A stretch of 64,000 bases of DNA, from the NCBI GenBank assembly GCA_002319795.1, contig DCFU01000020.1, positions 1 through 64,000 on the forward strand, given 5' to 3'. This document shows positions 1 to 8,510 of this stretch, piece after piece (within the stretch, counting starts at the first letter, position 1; each line of letters begins with the position of its first letter). Origin of the DNA: Megamonas sp. UBA1796. Lineage in GTDB: Bacteria; Bacillota; Negativicutes; Selenomonadales; Selenomonadaceae. The notes below the pieces were generated by a model. It was not told the DNA's origin. It saw only the letters and a list, made by a program, of their open reading frames with translations, and did no database searches. A program made the position numbers and the translations under genes.

Positions 1-48
1 CTAGACTTGAATATATAGAAATAGATTTTTTTTAGACAAAAAACAAAA

Positions 49-64
49 CCGTCGATTCCGCCGG
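49..64 (-). terminator. possible second terminator beyond metK
   Basis: Read on the minus strand, a short imperfect GC stem (CCGGCG/CGACGG) with a small loop is followed by a T-rich run (TTTTGTTTTTT). It could be a backup terminator for metK. The stem is short with one mismatch, so this is weak. The rest of positions 1-92 shows nothing else recognisable. Confidence 0.3.
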
Positions 65-92
65 CTAAGCCTGTTTTTTATTTCGAACAGTT

Positions 93-133
93 AAAAAAAG
101 CAGTGCCACACTAATTTCTTAGTGCGGCACTGC
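93..133 (-). terminator. rho-independent terminator of metK
   Basis: On the minus strand a 14-bp stem (GCAGTGCC-CACTAA paired with TTAGTG-GGCACTGC, one mismatch) with a small loop is followed by seven T. It lies 24 bases past the metK stop codon. Confidence 0.9.
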
Positions 134-157
134 AATGAAAAAAGCATCTTCAAAATA

Positions 158-1348
158 TCAGAGTCCAGCCTGCTCCTTGAGAGTCGCAGCCTTATCTGTA
201 TGTTCCCACGGCAAATCAACATCTGTACGACCAAAATGTCCATATGCAGCTGTCTGCGCATAAATTGGACGACGAAGATTCAGGTTCTTTATAATACCTG
301 CTGGCCTTAAATCAAAATTCTTTTTGATAAGCTCGGCTATAAGCTCTTCATCCACCTTATTTGTACCAAAAGTTTCTACCATAATAGAAACCGGATGTGC
401 CACACCAATCGCATACGCCAGCTGTATCTCGCAACGATCTGCTAAGCCGGCAGCAACAATATTTTTTGCTACATAGCGTGCAGCATATGCCGCAGACCGA
501 TCAACCTTCGTGGGATCCTTACCCGAAAAAGCACCACCGCCATGACGAGCCATACCACCATAGGTATCCACGATAATCTTGCGTCCTGTAAGCCCTGCGT
601 CACCCTGCGGCCCACCAATGACAAATTTGCCAGTAGGATTGATAAGATATTTCGTATTCTCAGTCAATAGATCTGCTGGCACAATAGCTTGAATAACCTT
701 TTCAATCATGTCCTTTTCGATAGTAGCAAGCTCCACTTTGTCACTATGCTGTGTAGAAATAACAATCGTATCGACATACACAGGCTTACCATCTGCATAG
801 GCAACCGTGACTTGTGTCTTGCCGTCCGGCCTCAGATAAGGCAGTTCTCCGCTCTTACGCACCTCGGCAAGACGACGCGAAAGGCGATGTGCCAAAGCAA
901 TCGTAAGTGGCATATACTCCGGTGTTTCATTCGTCGCATAACCAAACATCATCCCCTGATCACCGGCCCCTATGGAATCCTCCTCGCCAGCTGATCCCTT
1001 TTTAGCTTCCAGAGCCTTATCTACACCTAACGCGATATCTGCAGACTGCTCATCTATGGAAACCAGGATACCACAGGTATCCGCATCAAATCCATATTTT
1101 GCCCTTGTATAACCAATCCGGCGAATCGTATCACGAATAATATGCGGAATATCCACATAACATGAAGTTGATATTTCACCCGCCACATGAACCTGCCCTG
1201 TCGTAATCAACGTTTCACAGGCAACACGTCCCATTGGGTCCTGCTCAAGAATAGCATCCAGGATGCTATCGGAAATCTGATCTGCCATTTTATCAGGATG
1301 GCCTTCTGTAACAGATTCAGAAGTAAACAGCACATACTTTTTACTCAT
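158..1348 (-). CDS. metK: S-adenosylmethionine synthetase MetK
   Basis: Methionine adenosyltransferase makes S-adenosylmethionine from methionine and ATP in the cytoplasm. The 396-aa product has the usual family length. Visible family motifs are the N-terminal GHPDK loop (His17), GAGDQGMMFGYATNE near residue 120 (ATP/methionine site) and the Gly-rich GGGAFSGKDPTKVDRS stretch near residue 260. The start is the ATG at 1348, preceded by GGGAGGT. The reading frame continues upstream, but that part lies inside the riboswitch terminator and is not coding. The gene is monocistronic, with its own promoter, SAM-I riboswitch and terminator. It supplies the methyl donor for the cobalamin methyltransferases encoded further right. 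Confidence 0.98.
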   Translation of the reverse strand: MSKKYVLFTSESVTEGHPDKMADQISDSILDAILEQDPMGRVACETLITTGQVHVAGEISTSCYVDIPHIIRDTIRRIGYTRAKYGFDADTCGILVSIDEQSADIALGVDKALEAKKGSAGEEDSIGAGDQGMMFGYATNETPEYMPLTIALAHRLSRRLAEVRKSGELPYLRPDGKTQVTVAYADGKPVYVDTIVISTQHSDKVELATIEKDMIEKVIQAIVPADLLTENTKYLINPTGKFVIGGPQGDAGLTGRKIIVDTYGGMARHGGGAFSGKDPTKVDRSAAYAARYVAKNIVAAGLADRCEIQLAYAIGVAHPVSIMVETFGTNKVDEELIAELIKKNFDLRPAGIIKNLNLRRPIYAQTAAYGHFGRTDVDLPWEHTDKAATLKEQAGL

Positions 1349-1369
1349 TTTAACCTCCCTCTGCCAAAT

Positions 1370-1394
1370 AAAAAAACTCTCTATAAAAGAGAGT
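1370..1394 (-). terminator. SAM riboswitch expression-platform terminator
   Basis: On the minus strand a 7-bp perfect stem ACTCTCT/AGAGAGT with loop TTTAT leads into seven T. It stands between the aptamer and the metK start, as expected for an S-box that attenuates transcription when SAM is bound. Confidence 0.88.
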
Positions 1395-1401
1395 CTCATC
1401 C

Positions 1402-1506
1402 ACTCTCATCTCATAGGTATTACCTATCGGAATTGGCACCGTTTGAATAAATCAATGGTTGCCGCAGCTTCATAGGGCCAGTCCCTCCACCGCTCTTGAT
1501 GAGTCT
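1402..1506 (-). promoter_or_regulatory. SAM-I (S-box) riboswitch upstream of metK
   Basis: The minus strand carries the S-box core in order: ATCAAGAG, GGTGGAGGGACTGGCCC, TGAAGCTGCGGCAACC, GGTGCCAATTCC, closed by complementary ends ACTCATC and GATGAGAGT (P1). These are the conserved kink-turn and SAM-contact segments of the SAM-I class. A terminator follows directly, so high SAM should stop metK transcription. Confidence 0.95.
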
Positions 1507-1524
1507 ATATTCAGCTATGTGTAT

Positions 1525-1553
1525 ATAATAATAAATATTGCAGAAAATGTCAA
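1525..1553 (-). promoter_or_regulatory. sigma-A type promoter of metK
   Basis: Minus-strand TTGACA (1548-1553), a 17-base spacer and TATTAT (1525-1530). Transcription would begin about 15 bases before the SAM riboswitch, which fits a leader carrying the switch. Confidence 0.8.
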
Positions 1554-1576
1554 CAGTATTCTGCGATAGTGTGCGT

Positions 1577-2200
1577 TTATTTCTGCCTGAGATGGGCTGT
1601 ACTGTTTATAAGTTCCACAAGGCAGTTTCCCTTATCATCATAACGTAGAACATTCACTGCCGTGTTATCCTGACGTATAGACCATATACTCCGTAAAGGC
1701 ATATGCAGCACATCAGCTAAAATCGTGCGAAGAATTGCTCCATGCGCAACTACCGCAACCGTACTATTCTCATTTGCCTGCACAATACTATGCAGTTCCT
1801 TTACCGCACGCTGTTGTAAGACAAAAAAACTTTCACCCTCCGGTATATCCAGTAAATCCGGGTGGGAAAAAAAATTATGGATTGCTTCTGGCCATTTTTC
1901 CGTAATCTGTCCGTAAGTCAGCCCCTCCCATGCACCAAAATTCAATTCACGCAACATTGGCCTGGTCTGCACTTCGCAGTGAAACCTTTCCGCAAGGCAG
2001 GAAGCTGTGACTTTTGCCCGTTTTAAATCACTGGAATAAACTGCATCCAGATGACTGATCCCTTCTATTTCTAAATTTGCTGCCAAAAATCCGGCTTGTT
2101 GGATACCCTCTGAAGAAAGTGCCACATCAGACTGTCCCTGATATTTTCCCAATACATTCCATTCCGTTTGCCCATGCCGGATAAGTACAATTCTTGTCAT
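1577..2200 (-). CDS. cobC: histidine phosphatase, likely alpha-ribazole phosphatase CobC
   Basis: Phosphoglycerate-mutase-like phosphatase of 207 aa. The N-terminal RHGQTEWN motif carries the phospho-accepting His8, and VVAHGAILR near residue 150 provides the second active-site His. In cobalamin synthesis this enzyme removes the 5'-phosphate from alpha-ribazole phosphate or adenosylcobalamin phosphate during nucleotide loop assembly. The assignment rests on the adjacent cobD, which ends only two bases upstream; by domain alone it could be another small-molecule phosphatase. The ATG at 2200 has GGGGGA ahead of it. The pair is about 8 kb away from the main cobalamin operon. Confidence 0.82.
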   Translation of the reverse strand: MTRIVLIRHGQTEWNVLGKYQGQSDVALSSEGIQQAGFLAANLEIEGISHLDAVYSSDLKRAKVTASCLAERFHCEVQTRPMLRELNFGAWEGLTYGQITEKWPEAIHNFFSHPDLLDIPEGESFFVLQQRAVKELHSIVQANENSTVAVVAHGAILRTILADVLHMPLRSIWSIRQDNTAVNVLRYDDKGNCLVELINSTAHLRQK

Positions 2201-2202
2201 AT

Positions 2203-3282
2203 TTATTTGTCCCCCAAAATATTTTTAAAAGCCTCTATAAGTTTTTCGTTTTCCGCATGTGTCCTTACGGCTATGCGGATATAGGTCGCCTCAAGCCCTG
2301 GATAATTGCTGCAGTCACGTATCAATATGCCACGCTGCTTCATTTGTTCTGTGAAATCCGCCGCCAAAAATCCTGTATGGAACAAATCCATAAAGAGAAA
2401 ATTCACCGTCGGCATATAAACACAAAGCGTCGAAAATTGCTTTAGTTCGGATAAGAGGAACCCTGTTTCCTGTAATATTTCTCGCCAAGTGTCCTGCCGA
2501 TAGGCTTGATCCGACAAAGCGGCCACTCCTGCTTTTTGTGCCAACAGATTGACATTCCAAGGATCTTTTCCCATATCCATCTTCTGCACAATAGCCGGAC
2601 GCATTATGCCAAATCCCAGGCGCAAACCTGGGATTGCATAAAATTTCGTCAACGAATGAAGAATCACCAGTTTCGGATATTTTTTCGTAAGGCCACCGAC
2701 TGTATAACAAGCTGCATCCTCTCGGAAATCTATGAATGATTCATCTACAAGAATCCATACTGAATATTTCTCCGCCTCACGCAGCAAGTTTTCAATACTC
2801 TCACAGGACAGAAGCTCTCCTGTCGGATTATTAGGATTTCCTAATACCAGACAATCCACTTGCGGCAACCGTGCAAAAATTTCTTCCCAGACAAGTGAAA
2901 AATTTTTTTCCGGCGATAAAAAGAGATATTCTACACAAAGCCCGGCAGAACGAGCCGAACGTTCATATTCACTGAATGAAGGAACCGGCAACAATACCTT
3001 CTTTGGATGAAACGTATGAAAAAAAACATATAGCAACTCTGCTGCACCATTGCCCAAAACAATTTCTTCCCACAATATATCATACCTTTTTGCAATTGCT
3101 TGTTTAAGCTCGGCACCTGTGGGATCCGGATAATGGACAATTGCTTCTATATTGTCCACAAGCGTCTGGCGTATTCTCTGCGGTAATCCCAAAGGATTGA
3201 TATTAGCACTGAAATCAATCCAAGTATCCTTGCCGGGAGGTGTTTCATAAACATTGCCACCATGTACAAATTGTTCATTCAA
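2203..3282 (-). CDS. cobD: threonine-phosphate decarboxylase CobD
   Basis: PLP enzyme of the class I/II aminotransferase fold that decarboxylates L-threonine-O-3-phosphate to (R)-1-aminopropan-2-ol phosphate, the linker of cobalamin. Visible motifs are N-terminal HGGN, SANINPLG, GNPNNPTG, DESFIDF and SLTKFYAIPGLRLGF, whose Lys binds PLP. No ATG is available at the N-terminus. A TTG at 3282 has AAAGGGTGA at proper spacing and is chosen; a GTG at 3291 is the alternative, but the purine-rich stretch would abut it. About 359 aa, normal length. Probably co-transcribed with cobC. Confidence 0.9.
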   Translation of the reverse strand: MNEQFVHGGNVYETPPGKDTWIDFSANINPLGLPQRIRQTLVDNIEAIVHYPDPTGAELKQAIAKRYDILWEEIVLGNGAAELLYVFFHTFHPKKVLLPVPSFSEYERSARSAGLCVEYLFLSPEKNFSLVWEEIFARLPQVDCLVLGNPNNPTGELLSCESIENLLREAEKYSVWILVDESFIDFREDAACYTVGGLTKKYPKLVILHSLTKFYAIPGLRLGFGIMRPAIVQKMDMGKDPWNVNLLAQKAGVAALSDQAYRQDTWREILQETGFLLSELKQFSTLCVYMPTVNFLFMDLFHTGFLAADFTEQMKQRGILIRDCSNYPGLEATYIRIAVRTHAENEKLIEAFKNILGDK

Positions 3283-3389
3283 GCATATCACCCTTTTTAT
3301 AGAATATCCTTTTGCAACGAGTTACCGTATGTGGCAAGTGTTTCTAATTCCCCAACAAAAAAGAATAGCCCCAAAATAATTCTCTAAAG

Positions 3390-4058
3390 TTAGAAATAAC
3401 TTGTTATCTCAGACATTGGCAGTACAAAACGGAAGATAGCCCAAAAATGTGCAGCACTCCCAGCTAGTACCATTATGTGCCAGATGCAGTGATTATATGG
3501 TATTCTTTTAACTAAGTAAAAAACTGCTCCAACCGTATAAAAAAGACCACCTATAATCATCCAATACAATGCGTCCATTGGTAAAACTTCTCGCAAAGGC
3601 CGAATCATAACAACAGCAAACCACCCCATGGCTAAATAACAAAGTGTACTAAAAATACGAAACCGTTTTACGCAAAAAACTTGGAATATAATACCCGCTG
3701 CAGCCAGTCCCCAAACAATAGCAAAAATAGCCCAGCCCAGACTGCCATGCAGAGGAATCAAGACAAACGGTGTATAATTTCCAGCAATTAATATATAGAT
3801 AGCTGCATGGTCAACGAATTTAAAAATAGATTTTAGTTTGATATTTGTAAAACTATGATAAAGCGTTGAGGCCAAATAAAGAGTAATCATCGAAGTACCA
3901 TAAATAATGCAGCTTGTTATATGCCATATACCATACTGGCAATAAAGCAAAAGCATTACAATCAACGCTGCTACTGCTAAAGCTGTCCCTACCCCATGCG
4001 TTACCGCATTTAAAATTTCTTCCAAATTCAAATTTTGTTTCATAACAGTTGACGACAT
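3390..4058 (-). CDS. hemolysin III / PAQR family membrane protein
   Basis: Seven-helix membrane protein of the Hly-III (YqfA/TrhA) family. The signature is visible: LNAVTHGVGT near the N-terminus, STLYHSF and DHAAIYILIAGNYTPF in the middle, and HCIWHIMVLAGSAAHF near the C-terminus. The conserved His and Asp form the metal site known in the PAQR superfamily. Bacterial members have been linked to membrane homeostasis, and real haemolysin activity is doubtful. I chose the ATG at 4058, with AAGGATG upstream; an ATG at 4091 is possible but has a poorer ribosome site. Flanked by gene-poor DNA on one side and cobD on the other. Confidence 0.85.
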   Translation of the reverse strand: MSSTVMKQNLNLEEILNAVTHGVGTALAVAALIVMLLLYCQYGIWHITSCIIYGTSMITLYLASTLYHSFTNIKLKSIFKFVDHAAIYILIAGNYTPFVLIPLHGSLGWAIFAIVWGLAAAGIIFQVFCVKRFRIFSTLCYLAMGWFAVVMIRPLREVLPMDALYWMIIGGLFYTVGAVFYLVKRIPYNHCIWHIMVLAGSAAHFWAIFRFVLPMSEITSYF

Positions 4059-4505
4059 AAGTATCACATCCTTTTTAAAAGCCAATTCCATACATCCATC
4101 ACGCCATAATCCACATGCTAAATGCTATTATTACGTTGCATGATTTAAAGTATATTTTAACCCTCGATATTACTGCATTCATCAATAATAATGCGGTAAA
4201 AACAAACATCAAGCTTCCACTCTATTTTTAGAAATCAATCATAACTTTATTGATAAATTTTAAGCAAGGGACCACGCATATAAAATATAGCTACGATTTT
4301 ATCAACAATAGAATAGTATAAACTGGGTAAAATCACTTCCTTATTAATTATATAACATACGAAAATAAAACGCAAAATCTTCGACAAGAACAATGGAATC
4401 GGCATAGTCAGAGGAAGTTAGCAGCTACAACGAATACACGAAAAAAGCCGACGGAAAATACTCCGGCGGCTGACCATATAAAAATACAATTTTTAAGGAT
4501 AACAA
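4059..4505. other. AT-rich intergenic stretch
   Basis: About 450 bases between the Hly-III gene and the 60-aa gene. Apart from the terminator at its right end, I see no open frame with a ribosome site, no RNA gene and no strong promoter. An imperfect inverted pair (ATTGATAAA near 4249 and TTTTATCAACAAT near 4297) is the only internal structure noticed. Confidence 0.5.
4440..4470 (-). terminator. terminator after the 60-aa gene
   Basis: On the minus strand the stem GCCGCCGGA/TCCGTCGGC (one mismatch) with a 6-base loop is followed by six T. It lies about 35 bases past the stop of the 4506-4688 gene and supports that gene being a real transcription unit. Confidence 0.85.
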
Positions 4506-4688
4506 CTAATCTTCTCTGAGTACTAATGCTTTTATAGCTGCATCAACCTCGCTTTCCAGCTCTTTAAATTGGTCAGCAACTGCAATTTCGTTTTTGTGCC
4601 GATAAATGATTTCCTCTACCCGGATACGTAAAAGAAGATTCTCTAATTCCGCTCTTTTCTGTACGACTTCCTGGAAAAGCTTTAACAT
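4506..4688 (-). CDS. small coiled-coil protein of unknown function
   Basis: A 60-aa, charged, helix-rich product with leucine/isoleucine heptad spacing in residues 5-30 and 38-57, likely a short coiled coil. It has no signal peptide, membrane helix or cysteines. I do not recognise a family. It looks real because a strong ribosome site (GGGGAGAG) precedes the ATG, a promoter-like pair lies about 140 bases upstream and a good terminator follows. The next genes on the same strand are the signalling operon, but a 280-base gap separates them, so linkage to it is only a guess. Confidence 0.6.
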   Translation of the reverse strand: MLKLFQEVVQKRAELENLLLRIRVEEIIYRHKNEIAVADQFKELESEVDAAIKALVLRED

Positions 4689-4825
4689 AAGTTATCTCTC
4701 CCCTCAAATCCATCGTCGTCTTTTCAGGTTGATAAATGCCTCCTCCATGGTCTTCGTTCCCGGATTTCCTCCATGTATGTAAAATTTCAATATGAGACGT
4801 TTTCTTTAAATATCCGTGAATTCGT

Positions 4826-4854
4826 ATTGTCTGAATTACTAAAAAACGCTGCAA
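4826..4854 (-). promoter_or_regulatory. candidate promoter for the 60-aa gene
   Basis: Minus-strand TTGCAG (4849-4854), a 17-base spacer and GACAAT (4826-4831). This would give a roughly 130-base leader that holds a 14-codon reading frame (4748-4704). The boxes are moderate matches. Confidence 0.4.
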
Positions 4855-4969
4855 TATGAATTAGCGAATTATGTGAATAATTGCTGGCTCCAATCCTCGT
4901 TGGGTTATTTTACGTTACGAACATACAAAATAAATACCCTTTTTTCCTAGGAAGCTGTTGACAGTCCTA

Positions 4970-6172
4970 TTAAAGAGGATTTCTTTTCAAAAGCAAAAGC
5001 TCTTCTTCCAGCTGACTTTGCTGAATCCCCAAAGCATTGAAAACACTAGGGTCAAAGGTATCGGCTAATTGGTTTCCTACGAAAGTATTGGCATAATGCT
5101 GCGCTATATTTACGGCATAGATTAATTCATGATTAATAATTCCTGTAGCAAAAGGAGTATGGTGATATAAGGCGGCTTCAACAATTGGATAGGGAATTTC
5201 CCACCACTTTAATAAGTAAGCACCTGCCTGCTGATGCGTAACATTTAAGGAATCCCATTCCATCGCTAATAAATCACCTTTATCTTTATCTTTTTCAATT
5301 CTGCGAAAAATTTCAATATATTTTTCCGGGAAAATTTTAAAGAAAAGTGCCATACCGATATTGTGAAGTAATCCGGCGGAAGATTCAATCTCAGATAACT
5401 TTTTATCCAAGAAATTTTTGTAAATGATGTTCAAAATTTGGCTGCAGATAAAAGCATGATTCCATATCATTTCCAGCCGGGCTTTGTACAGGCCTTGCAT
5501 GGTAAAAGAATCAACAATGGACGTCGCCAATACAATATTCCTGGTAGTTGACAATCCGAGAAGTGCTATTGCCTGTTTAATATTGCCAGTTTTGACTTCA
5601 TAAAAAGCGGAATTAATGATATGGAGAATTTTTGTTGCTATGGCAGGATCTTTTGCAATGGCATTTGCGATTTTACCTAAATCTGCACTTTCATCGATTA
5701 AGTTCATGATTTGATGATAACTGGTTTTTAATGTGGGCAAATCATCTGTATTGTGAATTAAATGAATTAAATTGTCATCGCATAGAATGCTGTCTGTTTC
5801 AAATATTTGATTCACTACTTTTAACAACAAACTATTGTCCCATGGTTTCATAATATAAAGTTTTGCAAGGTTTTTTTGCAGAGCATTCAAAATCGTGGTT
5901 TTTTCGGAATAGCCACTTAAAATAATCCTCAAAACATGGGGATGAGCTTCCTGGATTTTTTGTAATAGCTCAAATCCATTCATTATGGGCATGCGCATAT
6001 CTGTAATAACTAAATCAATTTTTTCATTTGCGAGAATAGCTAAAGCTGCATTACCGCTATCTGCGGTAAAAATTTCGTAGTCCGTATCCATGAAGAGTCG
6101 TTTCAATGATTTAAGAATTTGTAGTTCATCATCAACAAACAATATTTTTTTATCTGTAGGATTACTTTGCAT
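4970..6172 (-). CDS. response regulator with HDOD output domain
   Basis: Receiver domain in residues 8-125 (acidic pair VDDE at 13-16, phospho-acceptor Asp58 in ITDMRMP, KPW near 118), then an HDOD domain from about residue 150 to 350, with HIINSAFY, LLGLSTTRNIVLA and SAGLLHNIG typical of this HD-like, often non-catalytic fold. HDOD proteins act in signalling, but their direct targets are mostly unknown. The ATG at 6172 with GGAAGTG upstream overlaps the stop of the kinase gene by 11 bases; longer forms lack a ribosome site. Last gene of the FIST-kinase operon and its likely output. There is no DNA-binding domain. Confidence 0.9.
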   Translation of the reverse strand: MQSNPTDKKILFVDDELQILKSLKRLFMDTDYEIFTADSGNAALAILANEKIDLVITDMRMPIMNGFELLQKIQEAHPHVLRIILSGYSEKTTILNALQKNLAKLYIMKPWDNSLLLKVVNQIFETDSILCDDNLIHLIHNTDDLPTLKTSYHQIMNLIDESADLGKIANAIAKDPAIATKILHIINSAFYEVKTGNIKQAIALLGLSTTRNIVLATSIVDSFTMQGLYKARLEMIWNHAFICSQILNIIYKNFLDKKLSEIESSAGLLHNIGMALFFKIFPEKYIEIFRRIEKDKDKGDLLAMEWDSLNVTHQQAGAYLLKWWEIPYPIVEAALYHHTPFATGIINHELIYAVNIAQHYANTFVGNQLADTFDPSVFNALGIQQSQLEEELLLLKRNPL

Positions 6173-7472
6173 AGTACGAATCACTTCCATTCGCAGGCAA
6201 TTTAATAGTAAATGATGTTCCTTTGGCAACCTCACTCGCTACATAAAATTCTCCCCCGTGTTTTTTGATAATATCATAAGCAACACTGAGACCTAACCCA
6301 ACTCCATTTCCCACATCCTTCGTTGTGAAAAAAGGATCGAAAATTCGGCTGAGATGCTCCTCTTTAATACCAGAGCCGGTATCACTTATTTGACAAACCA
6401 CATAGTCCTTTGAAGCATACGTTTTTACTGTGATTTTTCCCAGAAGACTCAAATGCAGACTTTTTACTGCATAGATGGCATTTAGCAAAATATTTAGAAT
6501 GACTTGCCCAATTTGTCCCTTATTACACAATAGATACAACTGCCCCTCGATTTGTTTATCAATTTCTGCGACACATTGTGTTTCATTTTTTACAATCAGC
6601 AAACATTCCTCAACAATTTGGTTTAAATCATTATATGTCATTTCGTTTTCCGTACCGGTTTTAGCTAAGGTTTGTAGACTTTGTACGATTTTTGTTACTC
6701 GATCTGTACCTTCAGTGGATTCCAAAAGTATCGTATTCAAGTCATCGAGAACGAAATCTATTTTTTGTTTCCGGTCCATATCGTCAATCACATCTTTTTC
6801 CTGCATAAGCTGTTCCCGGGTTATGGTTTTCTCAGCAGCAAGTTGAACAAATTTTCTGTAAGAAATAATCATATTTCGAATCTTTTGGCTATACCGGTTC
6901 ATGGTGTCAAGGTTGCTGGATATAAAACCAATAGGATTATTAATCTCGTGGGCAATCCCTGCAGCAATTTCACCAAGGGATGCGAGTTTTTCTTTTTGTA
7001 TCAGATTAAATTGAGTGTCTTTTAGCTCTTGTGTAATCGCTTGAAGTTTTTGGTATTGTTGCGTTATGGTATCATTCATTTCTATTAAGGAAAGAAGATT
7101 TTTTCTTGCTTTTGCCGAAGCCTTCATTCTTGCTATAAATTCTGTAAAGTTAATTGGTTTATTAATATAATCATTTGCACCATTTTCAAAGCATAATTTG
7201 AAACTTTCTTTATCGGTAATTCCTGTAAACATAATAATCTGTATATCTTTATATTTTTTTTGGCTTCGGATACTTTTTAGGATATCGATACCATTTATAT
7301 TTGGCATAATAATATCCAGTAAAACGATGTCAATGTTATGTTCTTCGAGTTTTTGCATCACATTTTCTGGAGAGCTGCACAAAAAGACCTGGCTATCAAT
7401 GATATTTTCTTTTATGAGTTCTTGCGCCATTCTTAAATTAAACTTTTCGTCGTCTACGACCAGTATATTCAT
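6162..7472 (-). CDS. hybrid protein: receiver domain plus histidine kinase
   Basis: 436-aa soluble protein. The receiver is at 1-120 (VDDE at 6-9, Asp53 in VLLDIIMP, Lys in YINKPIN), then a coiled-coil stretch near 125-165, a HisKA dimerisation helix with the phospho-His in AAGIAHEINNPIGF near 180, and a HATPase domain with NILLNAIYAVK, SDTGSGI and GNGVGLGLSVAYDI. No membrane helix or PAS domain is present, so its input is probably phosphoryl transfer to the receiver. Its ATG overlaps the preceding kinase stop by four bases. Its partner kinase is encoded just upstream and the REC-HDOD protein just downstream, which suggests a relay. Confidence 0.92.
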   Translation of the reverse strand: MNILVVDDEKFNLRMAQELIKENIIDSQVFLCSSPENVMQKLEEHNIDIVLLDIIMPNINGIDILKSIRSQKKYKDIQIIMFTGITDKESFKLCFENGANDYINKPINFTEFIARMKASAKARKNLLSLIEMNDTITQQYQKLQAITQELKDTQFNLIQKEKLASLGEIAAGIAHEINNPIGFISSNLDTMNRYSQKIRNMIISYRKFVQLAAEKTITREQLMQEKDVIDDMDRKQKIDFVLDDLNTILLESTEGTDRVTKIVQSLQTLAKTGTENEMTYNDLNQIVEECLLIVKNETQCVAEIDKQIEGQLYLLCNKGQIGQVILNILLNAIYAVKSLHLSLLGKITVKTYASKDYVVCQISDTGSGIKEEHLSRIFDPFFTTKDVGNGVGLGLSVAYDIIKKHGGEFYVASEVAKGTSFTIKLPANGSDSYYAK

Positions 7473-8509
7473 AGCGGCACCTCACTCTTTTGATGTATAG
7501 GCAGACGAAGGATAAATGTCGTTCCCTGACCTTCTTCGGTTTCAATTTTAATCTCACCTGCGTGTTTATTCACAATAATATCATAAGCAATGCTCAGGCC
7601 AAGTCCGGTACCCATGCCAACGGGTTTCGTCGTAAAGAAAGGGGTGAATATAGAACCAAGATTTGCTTTTGATATCCCAATCCCGTTATCCATGATTAAG
7701 CAATAGACAGAATCATCTTTTTCAAAAGTTTTTAAAGTAATAACACCTTTCTGTGAAGTTTCCTTTATAGCATGAACAGCATTTACAATAAGATTGAGCA
7801 GTACCTGATTGATTGATCCACCGGCAGCCTTGATATATGGAATATCGCCTAGTTCTTCGACTACAGTAGCAAAGTACTTAATTTCATTGTTGGCAACCGC
7901 AAGGGTATCAATGATGCCTTTATTCAAATCATAATCTTCAAATTCAGAAGTGCTGCTTCGGGCAAACCCCAGGAGACTTTTTACGATTTTTTCTATTCGG
8001 TTAAGTCCTATGATAGATTCACCGATAATGTCTTCGATATCATCCGCGATGATATTGATTTTGTTTTTCTTTTGAGAAGCTCGGATGGTTTCTAAGAGAT
8101 TTCGGACGTCTTCAGTGGGTTCCGCTTTTAGTGTGTCTTCAAGATTCTTTAAGGTATCAAGGAAATTTTTGATTTTATCCAGATACTTTTTTAAAGTGTC
8201 CAAATTGCTTTGTGTATATCCAAGAGGATTATTGATTTCATGTGCAATTCCTGCTGAAAGCTGTCCGATTCCGGCCATCTTTTCTTGTTGGATCAGCTGA
8301 CTTTGCAACATTCGTATTTTGTCCATGTTTTCATTGTATTCTTTTGAGCTGATATCTATGCTGCGTTCCAATAGTAAGCGATCTTTATCTTGGTTTATAT
8401 AAGCTTGGTTTACAGCCAAAATAAAAGATTGGAGCTCCTTCGTCAGCTCAGTGCTGCCTAAATGACTTTCAATTTGGCGTTTCAAAAGACGATGTAAATT
8501 ATCCATCAT
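7469..8509 (-). CDS. cytoplasmic sensor histidine kinase
   Basis: 346 aa without membrane segments. The first ~85 residues are helical and charged with no recognised sensor domain. HisKA follows with AGIAHEINNPLGYTQ holding the phospho-His near residue 107, then a complete HATPase (NLIVNAVHAI, DNGIGI, FTPFFTTKPVG, GTGLGLSIAYDI). Because it lacks its own sensor, the neighbouring FIST protein, whose stop is one base away, is the likely input partner. Kinases with an identical gene arrangement to FIST-domain NosP proteins are known in proteobacteria. The ATG has GGAGGT ahead of it. Confidence 0.92.
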   Translation of the reverse strand: MMDNLHRLLKRQIESHLGSTELTKELQSFILAVNQAYINQDKDRLLLERSIDISSKEYNENMDKIRMLQSQLIQQEKMAGIGQLSAGIAHEINNPLGYTQSNLDTLKKYLDKIKNFLDTLKNLEDTLKAEPTEDVRNLLETIRASQKKNKINIIADDIEDIIGESIIGLNRIEKIVKSLLGFARSSTSEFEDYDLNKGIIDTLAVANNEIKYFATVVEELGDIPYIKAAGGSINQVLLNLIVNAVHAIKETSQKGVITLKTFEKDDSVYCLIMDNGIGISKANLGSIFTPFFTTKPVGMGTGLGLSIAYDIIVNKHAGEIKIETEEGQGTTFILRLPIHQKSEVPL

Positions 8510-8510
8510 A

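Noticed and set aside
1349..1399. N-terminal extension of metK
   Set aside because: These codons lie in the SAM riboswitch terminator, and the family N-terminus begins at 1348.
3390..4058. Calling the Hly-III protein a haemolysin
   Set aside because: Family membership does not show haemolytic activity; the PAQR-type metal-site motifs point to a membrane-homeostasis role instead.
4573..4854. 93-codon minus-strand frame overlapping the 60-aa gene
   Set aside because: It runs through the promoter-like region and lacks a ribosome site; the 60-aa frame has a far better one and a terminator.
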